A DNA stretch of 64,000 nt from Hyperoplus lanceolatus (Eukaryota; Chordata; Actinopteri; Uranoscopiformes; Ammodytidae): assembly GCA_026929865.2 (NCBI GenBank), contig CM049405.1, forward strand, positions 2,205,001 to 2,269,000. Direction: 5' to 3'. Shown here piece after piece: positions 1 to 12,855 of the stretch. The position numbers and the translations under genes are program-made. The notes beneath the pieces are model-generated. The model was not told the DNA's origin. It saw nothing but the letters and a program-made list of their open reading frames with translations, and searched no databases. Positions within the stretch are counted from its first letter, which is position 1. Every line of letters starts with the position of its first letter.

Positions 1-109
1 TTATGTATCCTTTCATACTACTTGTCTGTAACAAATGAACAACTTTTCACTTTTCTATTCAAAAAACCAAAAAACAAAATACAAATATAAATGAGAGTGT
101 TGTCCTTAC

Positions 110-278
110 GTGTGACCTCCAGGTAGCATGATGTCTTGAACTCTCCGGCGTCACAGGTGTACATTTTAGCGTCGTCTGGACTACAGTCCTGGATGAGCAG
201 CTTCCTAACGCGACCGCTCGACAGCGGGTCGTACTTCTTGGTCTTTCTGATCTCCTGTCCTTCTCTGAACCATTTCAC
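110..278 (-). CDS. ttn: Titin distal Ig D14, second half exon
   Basis: Encodes strands C to G of the last distal Ig in the window ([10 protein letters not shown] ... [11 protein letters not shown]). It starts in phase 0 after a CGCAG acceptor and ends in phase 1 at a GTAAGG donor. Its first half is at 536-633. Sequence and position match the mammalian distal Ig with the TYTCDAKDFKTSC motif. The gene continues past the left edge. Confidence 0.92.
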
Positions 279-3200
279 CTGCGAGGGAAAATTCATCATG
301 TTACTAAGAGCATTCCGATTACTTTTCTGTTTTGTTAAGATAATTTTATGGCATTTTCCAGACTTTATTGACGCTTTCGTGAGACAGAGACGAAATGGGG
401 TAGAATGGGGTAACATTTTATATACTATCTATGGGTAGAATACAGCCATAATGTATTTGTTTATTCAATTTAAGATAATATATTTGTTTTAGTTTGTATG
501 TTCATTTCTTAAAGGGAATTAAAATGTCCTCGTACCTCCGCGTTCTCTCTGGAAACTTCACATTCGAGCGTGGCTGTGGATTCCTCTTCCACCGTCTGGT
601 CCTCAAGGGGTTTGGAGAACTCAACAGACGGCTCTGAACACACACACACACACACACACAGAAATATGTATTTTATTGTGAGTTTTCTTTAAATCCTTGT
701 GTACAATTATTACCACTTGTATTATTACAGGACATATCCTTTTCTTATCCAAGTCAAGTCAAAGTTTTTATAGTCAGTTCTGATATATGCAAGACACACA
801 TCAGAATCAAAATGGCGTTTGTCTCTGACCCACGGTGCAAAAGGAACAATGAAAAAATATATATAGAGAGTAGAATAAGATAAACACATAACACATTTAC
901 ATAAGATACATTCTAATGGTCAGAATAACATTAATATGTTGTTATATACTCAAATATACTCATATATTCAACAAGATAAGCTACACAAGTACATAAAAGA
1001 ACATATTGATAATAATAACTACAAACATAATCAACATCAACTTCAAACTTGAGGTTATCACTAGATGCTGTCTGAGTGTCTCACCTCTGACGATGAGCTG
1101 AGCCACAGTGTGGAAGTCTTTGGCCGTGAGTTTAACTTCTCCGGCCTCCGACAGCTTCACGTCTCTGACGGTAAGAGCGTGAGATTTGCCGGCAACGCGG
1201 GTCTTCACCTGCACACACAGACAAACAATAAAACATTTCATTTAATTTGATTTATTTATTTTCCAGCTCTCGACCATAATTCATGGTATGGAGCACAACA
1301 TTCAAAATAATAGGCAAGGCAAGGCAAGGCAAGTTTATTTATATAGCACAATTCAAACACAAGGCCACTCAAAGTGCTTTACAGGGGCAAGATTAGAATA
1401 CATAAAACACATTAGAAGACATTTAAAAGCGAATGAAAGAAGTAAAACATTTAAATTAAATAAAAAGTACAGGTTAAAATGGAAACAGAAAAGTCTTCAG
1501 ACTCGATTTAAAAGAGCTGAGAGTTGCAGCAGACCTCAAGTTTTCTGGGAGTTTGTTCCAGATATTTGGTGCATAAAAACTAAAAGCTGCTTCTCCTCGT
1601 TTAGTCCTAACTCTTGGGACTGTTTAGTAAACCTGTCCCAGACGACCTAAGGGCTCTGGACGGTTCATAACGTATCAGCAGATCAGTAATGTATTTTGGC
1701 GCTAAACCATTTAGTGCTTTATAAATAATAACAAAACAGAACAATGGTGAACAAACAAACAGACGATCAGAAATCATTAGTTTGATGATTATATTATCAC
1801 TGGACTCTACGCAACACTGTAAAAATTAAAAAGTTAGGAAAACTCAAAATTTCCAAGGCAACTTTCTTCACTAGATTTTTGAGGCTCAAACTAAAACAAA
1901 GGAAAACTGCCTTCGTTTGAGACAACTCATTATCTTTAGTTGAGATAACTTATCATCCATCAAATGTATTGGGTAAAAAATGAATCAAACGAAACTTGGG
2001 ATTCAGAAAAACTAGGATTCTACACCATCCTTGCTGTTTAATTGATGATATTTTTAGTTTATTTTGCATCAGTGTTTCAGAAATTGTCCTGTTATTCAAC
2101 CGGCAAATGCTACGCTGTTGATGCTACGGCCTCTACATATAAGGTGTTGGTGTCTGTCGGGGGTCTGAAGTTAAAGATAACGGCAGCTGCTCTTGTATCT
2201 CAGATTATTTTTAACCGCAGCTCCTACACTGTAAAAAATACAGGTCAGAAAAAGACTTCACTATACTATTTAAACGTATCGTTAAATACACACTTAAAAA
2301 ATCACTTAACTGAAATAAAATAAAAACTAAACTTTAGTCTGAAAATATCTTCTTAATTTAAAAAAAAGATAATCAATTATGATATGTTTCTTAAACAGTA
2401 AAAAAAACTGTTTAAAAGTGTTCTCTGTACAATAACATTGTTTTTTAAAGTCTATTGAAAATCACCTTATAAAGCTATTGAAGAGAAATACGTCATATTA
2501 TCCACAAACTCTGTAAGCTGGTATGTAAACAAAGGGGCCCACCGTAGCTAGCGACATACCAGTTTACAGAGCCTAGGCTATGTATAAAACACTACATATC
2601 TTTTTCAGCGCACACACAGTACAGACAAGGTAGTGGACCATGAGGAGATATTCATTGATTTTGACAACGAGCGTTCTCCAGAATCACTGACTGCACCTTT
2701 AACACGTGGTTTGATCAAAGTGGAATGAGACTTTTCCCCGTGCGTTTTGGGGATTGATTGATTGATTTCAGACATGTCAAATGAAAATTAAACATCTCAA
2801 AAACTAAATGAAAAACACTCACACACAAAAAAAATAAAAAATTATGATCAAATTATTTCACCAAAAAGAATAAGAAAATTACATACAGCCGCGGAAAAAA
2901 ATAAGAGACCAGTCTGGATTTTTCTTTAATCTTCATCTCTACATTACTTATTGAAAATGCTCTAAATGACAATATCTTTATTGTGAATTTGGTAGAAATG
3001 TTGTCAGTAGTTTATAGTATAAAACCAAGATGTTCATTCTACTCAAACATATGCCTATACATAGTAAAACAAGAGACACTGAACATTTGGAGTGGTCTCT
3101 TCATTTTTTCCAGAGCTGTATATTCAATTGATGGCATAAGGTCAGAACTTACCCTGTCGCTGGCTTCCATCTTATTTCCTCCCAGGAACCATTCGACTGC

Positions 3201-3331
3201 GATTCCTTCGTAGGAAAGCTCACACTCGAATGTTGCCGTCTCTCCGGCCGTAACCGTAACGTCCTTCAATGGACTAGACATGGTGATGGAGCGGGCTGAA
3301 GAATGAAGGAGAAGGCATGGGTTAAGTTAGG

Positions 3332-3367
<36 letters not shown>

Positions 3368-3559
3368 CTTACAGTGTGTGTGTGTGTTTCTCCCAGTGTG
3401 TGTGTGTGTGTGTTCGGTGTGTTAGGTGTGTGTGTGTGTGTGTGTGTTTCTTTCAGTATGTGTGTGTTTCTCTCAATGTGTGTGTTTCTTTCAGTGTGTG
3501 TGTTTCTCTCAGTGTGTGTGTGTGTCTCGGTGTGTGTGTGTGTGTTTCTTTCAGCGTGT

Positions 3560-3603
<44 letters not shown>

Positions 3604-4642
3604 TGCAGAAGCACATAGTCAAGTTCCTATACGTCCAATCACAGAGCAGCCCTCTCACTTCAGATAAAAAGTCTAAATTAAACTCAGGAGCTGATTGGCT
3701 ACGGACTGACAGACACTCCACTCTGTGGCAGAAAACACCTTGATTCCACTGTGTGAGGTCACAATGCCTCTGTGGAAACCAATTCAAACGGTTTCAAAGT
3801 AAGAAAACTTTAATCAATTTTAAAAGAATTGTTCAATTTTACATTTGTACTTAATATTATTTATTTTACTTGTTTTAACTTTTTTTAAACTTTTACTGAC
3901 GCAACAATAATCTATCAAAAAAATCTGCTTTTGACCTAAATGTCTCCAAACATTCTGAATCTTAGAATCTGATTGTAGATTGTAGATTTTTGCATTATTT
4001 ACGTCTTTTCAAGAGCGTTGATAGATTGAATGGAGAAGGAAAAAAATATAAAATCAAGGCTGTTTTTCTGTATTTTTTCCTACGGCTAAATGAACCAGAT
4101 ACAATTTGTATAAAACAATTGAATATAGCTATATATAATATAATAAAAGTTGTATATATAAAAAATAATATATGTTTAATATAATAAAAGTCTCTCTCAC
4201 ATTTGACTCGGAGCTGTGCGTTGGATTTTGCGTTTGCAGCGGAGAAGTCGACGCTTCCCATCATGTCCATACGAACGTTATAGAGAATCAACATGTGTTT
4301 CTTTCCTTCTTCCTTGATTTCCACATCCTGAGAGAAGAAAAACAAGAAGATTTTAGACATGTGTTATATATCATACATTATATTATACTATTGCGTACTA
4401 TATACACTATATATATATATATATTTTTTTTTCAGAACACTGAAAAAATGACTTAGGCCATTATTTTAAGAGGGTGACGATAGAGCACTTCAGTTCTCAT
4501 CTGGACTATGGCATTCTTTATTTGACATGCATGTATTTGGACATATTTTTTCTACCATAATAGATAGTAGGTACCTAAGTAAAGTTTTGAGTTACACACA
4601 CACACACACACACACACAGACCCACACCCACACTGACACTGA

Positions 4643-4679
<37 letters not shown>

Positions 4680-5614
4680 CGGGACAGGGGCTAAAGCCGT
4701 GGAAAAGGACTTCATGGTTTATATCCATTGTTTGTGGTGTTGTTGATGTGAACACCAGACTCACAGGAGACTGATGCAGAGCCTCTCCCTTCAGTTTCCA
4801 GTTTCCATGGACGTCTCCTTCTGAAATCTCTGTCTCAAACTTGGCTGTCTCTGTCTCTGTCACCTCCACGCTGTACAGCGGGCGAACCACTTTGATGTCG
4901 CGCTCTGCGGAAGAAGAAGAAGAAAAATCAGTGATTAGACCTACTATTTATAATGTTGCTAGTGCCCTCTAGAGGCTGAAATAGTTACTGCAGCAAATAT
5001 GTATTTATCCCTGGAAAAAATTAAGAGACCAACTCCGAATGTTCAGTGTCTCTCGTTTGACTATTTATAGGCATATCTTTGAGTAGAATGAACATTTTGG
5101 TTTTATAATATAAACTACTGACAAACATTTCTACCAAATTCACAATAAAAATATTGTCATTAAAGAGCATTTTCAACAAGTTATGTAGAGATGAAGATTG
5201 AAGAAAAATCCAGACTGGTCTCTTAATTATTTCCTCGGCTGTGCAGTAAAAAATGTACTAAACTTCACTACCCATAGCTAGTTATTAAACCCTCCATAGC
5301 ATTTACCTTCAATGTTGAGGTTTGCTGAGGTCTTATCCGAGCCACAGTCGCAGGTGTACTCTCCGATGTTGGCCTTCTCGGCCTTCCTAACCATCAGGAT
5401 GCGTTTCTTTCCGTCGGTAGAGATGGCCATGTTCTTTGATGGCGTGATCTCTTTGCCGTCCTTGAACCATTTGACGTCAGCGGTGGATTTGCTCAGTTCA
5501 CAGACCAACTTCACCTCGTCTTTCTCCACGGCCGTGTAGTTCTGGAGCTTGGTGGTGAAATACAAGTCGCCCTCTGCACAGAAATGAGACACGTGAATTA
5601 ATATGGTCTATCCA

Positions 5615-5670
<56 letters not shown>

Positions 5671-7838
5671 TCTAGATCTATTTTCTCTGGGTTAGTTGCA
5701 TATCCCCAAAAAAACATTTCTCAAATGATTCTTTAACTTTTTTTAACCAGCCAAATTATATCCACTGAACATTTAATTTATAATTTGGTTGGATATTTTG
5801 TCCCTGAAACAATAACAATTTAATTGAGTTTACAGCGACTTAAAAAAAACTTTCAGAAGCAAGATGAAAGAAGTGGATTGAAGGTTTGCTGGATTGTTGT
5901 AATGGTGCGCGGCTGTTTGCATTGAAAAACCAAATAAAAATCTAAGAATAAAGAAGAAATATTTAATAAGGATTTTAATAATAATTCAAATGATTCAATT
6001 GAATAAACTTAAAGTTGTTTAACCAGCCAAGTTATTTCTACTCAACCTTCAATAAGGCTTTCGTTGTTTTTCTTCCCCCTCAAACCAACATGTTTTTATT
6101 GAGTTTACAGCTATAAATAAAATGCTTTTAGAGCTTTTAGACACTTACCGATAACGGTGAGCATGGCAGTCATGGTTTTGTCCATGGCTTCCACTTTGAT
6201 CATGGATGTATCATCGATGGTGACCTCCTTGAAGGCCAGTGTGTGGATCTTGCCGTGGTCCGTCATGTGGACCACTTTGCTGGGGTGAAGACGGACGTCG
6301 TTCTTGTACCAAGCCACGGTGATCTTATCGTGGGAAAGCTCAATGCTGAACTCGGCCGTTTCACGCTCCTTCACTGTCACGTCTTTGATGGGTTTGGCAA
6401 ACTCCAGGCGGATACCTGCCAAAAAAAACACAACAGTCATACATGTGGAGTCAAGATGCATTTTCAAAATAAGTTTTCAGTTTTGTCTGAATTAAAGTTT
6501 AACCCGTTGATGTCTGATGCTGCGCGACAGACAGGAGATACGTGTTGCATCGTGCAGCATCTGCGCGACAGACAGGAGATACGTGTTGCATCGTGCAGCA
6601 TCTGCGCGACAGACAGGAGATACGTGTTGCATCGTGCAGCCTCTGGCATCAATGGGTTAAACATGGAGTCAGCGATTCAGGAGAACGCTTGTGAGGAGAG
6701 GAGATTTTCACAGATTTTGTCCACAAGTGTTCTGCAAAATTGCTGACTTTGATTAATAACATTTCTAACAAAATCACTTTGACAGAAATTAAAAAGAAAA
6801 AATACTTTTCCTAAGGTAATCTACGTATTTCTCAAAACTTAAACCAAGTTACAAATGTTACAACATGAGTCCAAGGCGTTTTTAACAACCTAAAGATTCT
6901 TCCATGTAAAGGTTATCTTCTTACAGATCCCAGCCTTACCCTGGATAACCAGTTTGCCTGTCGTCCTCTTGTCCTCGGCCTCAAACATGTATTTGGCTTC
7001 GTCTTCGTATGCGGCCGAGCGGATCAACAGAACGTACATATTTCCCTCCTGAATCATCTCATACTTGTCGTCGTTCTGCAGCTCCTGCGAGCCCTTCAGC
7101 CAGCGGAAACTCTTGGGAACTCTGGAAATCTCGATCTCAAACCTCGCTTCGTCTTTCTCGTAAACGTTGACGTCGCTGAGCGGAGTCAGGAAGTTCAGAG
7201 GAAGTTCTTGAAGGAAAACAACACAAAGAAAGGTTATTTTTTTTAAAGATTGAGCGTGTGTTTCTTTCAGCGTGTGTGTGTGTGTGTGTGTGTGTTTCTG
7301 CGTGTGTGTGTGTGTGTGTGTGTGTCTGTCTGAAGTTCCTATACGTTCAATCAGATTAGACAGTACAGAGTTGAAATGGGGAGACAGAGAGAGAGAGGGG
7401 GGATGACCTGCAGTAAAGGTCCACGGGTCGGATTTGAACCCGCGACCACTGCAACGAAGGCCGGAGCCAATATGGTACACACTCTATCCACTACACCACC
7501 AGAGCGCCCAAAGAAAGGAAAGGTTTTTCATTCGTTGCTAACGAGTCAGTCATTGGACTGACAACATTACAGGAAAACTCAAATACAGGTTACCAAAAGC
7601 TACATTTTGGGGTTTGTATAGTTTAGAATGTCAGATTTTGTTTGCAATTATCATCCAGTTTTTAATGACATTTTTATTTTTTTCAGATTTTATGAACATC
7701 AAACTTGAAGTGTTTGTTGCTGGACTGACATAATATGTAGTAAGTTTTTTTTTTTAAGATAATTTCTTGGTCATTTTCAAGCTCTATTTGATAGTATAGA
7801 ATTGAAATGGCAAGACAGAGAGAGAGAGAGAGAGAGAT

Positions 7839-7891
<53 letters not shown>

Positions 7892-10807
7892 ATGACATGC
7901 AGTAAAGGTCCACGGGTAGGATTTGAAATTTGAAGTGATGGTTTCTGGACTGACAGAAGATGAAGGTGAGTTTGCTGTTGGTTTTACCTTTGACCTTCAG
8001 GTTGGCGGCACACTTGGCGTTGGCTGCGGTGTAGGAAACCTCTCCAGTCATGGACACTCTGCAGTTGTACAGGATCAGAGTGTGTTTGCCTCCCTCCTCG
8101 ATTATGTCCACATCCTGTTAAAGAAAATCATCATTAACAACTTACAACAGCTGAGATGTGTGTGTTTTATCTCTGTTGTGTTGAAGATTCCAGTCCAGAT
8201 TCTCACCAAGAAGTAAGACTCGCTATTTATTCTGAGTTTATTTGCTTTTATTTTGCCTTTCTTTTTTTCTTTTCCTCTTTTTTCTAATTATAATTAATAA
8301 TTTCAAAGGTCTTCTACCCTACAGACCTAGTAACCATGCAAGTTCCTTCGGTGAAAATGTAATAAAAATGTGATTTACAAAAAAATAATTAGTAATAATT
8401 TCCATTTTGTCTAAAGTAAAGTTTAAAGATGGATGTGATTTGTTGTTTTATATATTTTGTAAATGTGTTTTATAAGAATAAAAAAAAGATTCTTACCGAA
8501 GATGGGCTGAGGACTTCTCCGTTCAGTTTCCACTGGCCGTGAATGTCGTCAACTGAAATCTCCACTTCGAATCGAGCGGTCTCGCCATCGAACAACTCCA
8601 CGCCATAAATCGGTTTAGTTACCTTGATGTCACGAGCTGGTGGGTTTGTAAAAACATTTATAGAATTTAAATATGCACCGTTTCACTGACACTGTGATAC
8701 TAGTGAAGTTTAAACCATCATACTAGATTTCAAACAATTGTGATTCAAGAACTATTTGGAATAACGTTATGACATGTTTTGAGATTTCTATGAAAATATT
8801 TTCAACACTAGCGGGAATAAGTTTAAAATTCAAAGCTTTTCCTAAACATTCAGATCATTCAAACCCATTTCCAGGTCTGTAAAATACAGTTTCTTCAAAT
8901 TTCTCAAATTTTTTTAGGATTTCATGACCGTTGGTGAACCATGTTTGAATATACAGCTCGGGAAAAAATGAAGAGACCACTCCAAATGCTCAGTGTCTCT
9001 CGTTTTACTGTTTATAGGCATATGTTTGAGTAGAATGAACATTTTGGTTTTATAATATAAACTACTGACAACATTTCTACCAAATTCCAATACATTTTTT
9101 CTCATTAAGAGCATTTTCAGTAAGTAATGTAGAAATAAAGATTTAAGAAAAATCTAGACTGGTCTCTTAATTTTTCCCGGAGCTGTATATAAAGTATATC
9201 TGATGAATTGACGACATTTACCTTCGATATTGATCTGTGCCTGCGTCTTATCAGTTCCACAGTCACATACGTATTTGCCCATATCGGTCTTCTCCACTTT
9301 CTTGAGGACCAAACACCTGCGGGTTCCCTCGGACTTCATGACCACCATCTTGGACGCGATAATCTCCTTCTCCTCGCGATACCACATGACGGGCACATCT
9401 TTGGTCAGTTCACATTCTAGAGTCACCTCTTCCTTCTCTGTGGCGGTGTAATCCTGAAGCTTTGTAATAAAGATGGCATCTCCCTCTGGAATAAAAGCCC
9501 AGGCCCCACAGACAATTAGATTCAAGAAAAATATGGAAGGACAAATATATACAGTACATCTCTGTGTATGTTACCACGACAGAGCAGAGCAGACACTGAT
9601 AAACCCATTATTAACACTGATAACTTATATTTTATTTTATACAACTAACATGTGCAGGCATAAACGTACTTAATGATAATAAAATCCAACTTGTAAAAGA
9701 CCAGAATTATCCTTTAAATGTCTCATTAAAATGAATAAAATTTTATATTCTTATTAATAACGAAAATTCTAATCTAACCATTCTTCGGATGCAATAACGT
9801 GTTTTTTAAAATATGTTTGGTACGCTGTAAAAGGAGATCTGAAGAATATTCAAAATTAAAAATAAGTAAAAATGTATATATATATATGTTTGGTATAATG
9901 AAAAAGAAATACAACATAAGCTTGTCAACATATGCATGTAAAGACATAAACACAGAAAATACATCATGGAGAAAAAAGGTCAGACAGAGAGAAAAAAAAA
10001 GAGTGAAGAGAATGGAGCGTGTCGTTACCTATGACAATGAGTTTTGCCATGGAGTAAATCCCTTTGGCCTCTGCCTTAACCTGGCACATGTCATCGAGAC
10101 ACACCTCTCTCATTTCTAGAGTGTGTCTCTTTCCTTCCACGTGAGTTATCACCGTTCGGCTCACGTGGAGTTTGACTTCGTTGCGGTACCAGACCAACGG
10201 CACATTCTCGTGACTGAGCTCGAGCTCAAAGCGAACAATGTTACCTTCTTTCACTGTTTGGTCCTGAAGCTGCTGCAAAAATGAGAGCCTCATGCCTGCA
10301 ATACATGAGGTCAGTGCACACGGACAAAGGAGGGGGGTGGGTTGGTTGGTTGGTAGCCATTTGACAAACTTTACACTGCGAAAATTCAATATCTTACAAA
10401 GTATATTGATATAATTTCTAGCCAAAATATCTAATTCTAATGACACTTAATTTAAGACACATTCACCTAAAAAGAAGCAACATTTCAGTGATATATAACT
10501 ACTTATAACTCCAATACTCTTAAATTAAAAATGAGGATTACAATGCTGGCTTTAAATGTTTAATTTGAATAGGCTATATTTAATAAATAGACTGGTCCTT
10601 GCCATTTCCTTCATTTCAAGTGTAATTTAAGTTCTTTTAAGTAATACATTAGTGGCAAGGTTCCAGATTTAAGATAATCACCTACTAGAAATAAGATTAT
10701 TAAGTGATATTGTGATATTTTAGCATTTTAAGATGAGATATATCTTGACGTTATATCTAGAAATACTCAAATTGAGCATTTTATTTTACTAGTAATAGGA
10801 ATATATT

Positions 10808-10856
<49 letters not shown>

Positions 10857-12811
10857 TATTGGATTTATTTAGCGCTTTATTTCCTAGGCACTCAAAGCAC
10901 TTTACAGGGGTTCCAGGATCCATTCATTCACACACAGTCATACCGGTGTTATGTCATAGCAGAGCCAGCCTTGTAATCCCCTTGTAACGATTTTGAATTT
11001 TTGCAGTGTGGATTGACAACAAACAACGACAAGACACAGGAAAACATGAAGCGTTTAGGTCCAGCACTAACTTACCTTCCACCGCCAGCTGAGCGCTAGA
11101 TTTCTGTCCCAACACTTCGATCGTGTATTGGGACTCATCGTCAAACTCACAGCTGTTAATGACCAGCATGTGTTTCTTTCCGTCGTCAATTATTTCATAT
11201 TTGGGGCTCGGGGTTATGATCTCGGCCCCTCTGAACCACATGACCTTAGAAACCTCCTTGGTGATGGAGCATTCAAACTTAGCCTGTTTCTTTTCGGGCA
11301 CAGAAACATCCTTCAGCTCGTCGACAAAGCCCATTTCGATCTCTGCGAGGAGGTGTTGAATATGATAATTCGATGCCGTTATTCACAAAAGCAAAAAAAG
11401 ACACAGGCAGGCACAAAGCCGCCACTTTTTTTCTCTTCTTACCGGTTTCCCTTTATGAAAAAAATCCTTTGTTTTTCCGTTTTCCAAGGTCAAAAAAAAA
11501 GATTAAAAAAGCAGTAGACAAGACACAAGAGGACATAAACAGCGGTGGAAAAAATGAAGAGACCACTCAAAATGTTCAGTGTCTCTTGTTTTACCAATTA
11601 TAGGCATATGTTTGAGTAGAATGAACATTTTGGTTTTATTTTATGAACTACTGACAACATTTCTACCACATTCACAATACAAATATTGTCATTTAGGGTA
11701 TTTTCAAGAAGTAATGTAGAGATGAAAAATTGAGGAACAATCCAGACTGGTCTCTTAATTTTTTTCCACGGTTGTAGTAGGTTTTTATCCGTGAGACGTT
11801 TGTTTGTACCTTTAACGTTGAGCATGGCGCTTGTGACGGCATTCAGAGCCTGGTATGAAACTTCACCGGCCTGATCCAACTGGACGTTTTTCAGGGTGAG
11901 GAAACGCTTCTTTCCATCAGCCTTAATGTCACATGTCTGAAATACAAACAGCGAAAAAAAATTGGTCATTTTCAATACCAACACCCAAGCTATAACTATC
12001 TTATTTTTTCCAAAACATTATTTTCTAGCTAAACTATTATCTAATAGGGTAAACTGATGGATAAGAATAAACTTAAAGATATCATTATGAAACTTTGCCA
12101 AAATAAGTCAAATAAACACCCAAATGTACGTTTTGATTTACACTAGTATGAAATAAAACATGTAATAGAAGCAAAATAGACAAAGATCTTTGACTAGTTT
12201 TTGAAAAAAACAATGTTTCCGCCCGCAGAGATTCAGCTAAACAATACAATACGTTATAAAGTCCAGTTCTTACCGGGGATCTCAACAACACTTGGCCTCT
12301 CAGTTTCCATTCTCCGACCACATCATCCTCGGATATCTCAGTGTCAAAGTTAGCTTCCTCCTTCTCAACAACCTCTACGCTGGCAAGAGGCTTCAGCACC
12401 TCAGCCTCACGCTCTGAAAAAACACAGACAAAAGATTAATTTAATTTAATTTAATTTAATTTAATTTAATTTAATTTAATTTAATTTAATTTAATTTAAT
12501 TTAATTTAATTTAATTTAATTTTATTTAATCTTTATTTTATCTTTATTTAACCTTTATTTAAGCAGCAAAGTCCTATTGAGATTAAAAACCTCTTTTTCT
12601 GGCCAAGAGGCAGCAAGAAATTACATGCATAATGATAAAAACTGTTAGCAATTAAAATAATAAAAAACAGTTACAAGTAAATTAAGAAAATATTCTAAAG
12701 ACTTTATCACATGTTCATAGAGTATGTGTACGGAAATGTTGGTGTGACATACTCTGTCTTACTGTGCTCAAGTAAAAATATAGAATAGAATCAAATAAGA
12801 AAGGTTTAACA

Positions 12812-12855
<44 letters not shown>

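Noticed and set aside
3334-3667. Plus-strand frames made of Cys-Val repeats
   Set aside because: They are translations of the (GT)n microsatellite, not genes.
7421-7511. Possible tRNA gene
   Set aside because: A and B boxes are present, but the sequence continues into a known type of SINE body with a (CT)n tail and no good tRNA cloverleaf; called a SINE. The same reasoning applies at 33660-33748.
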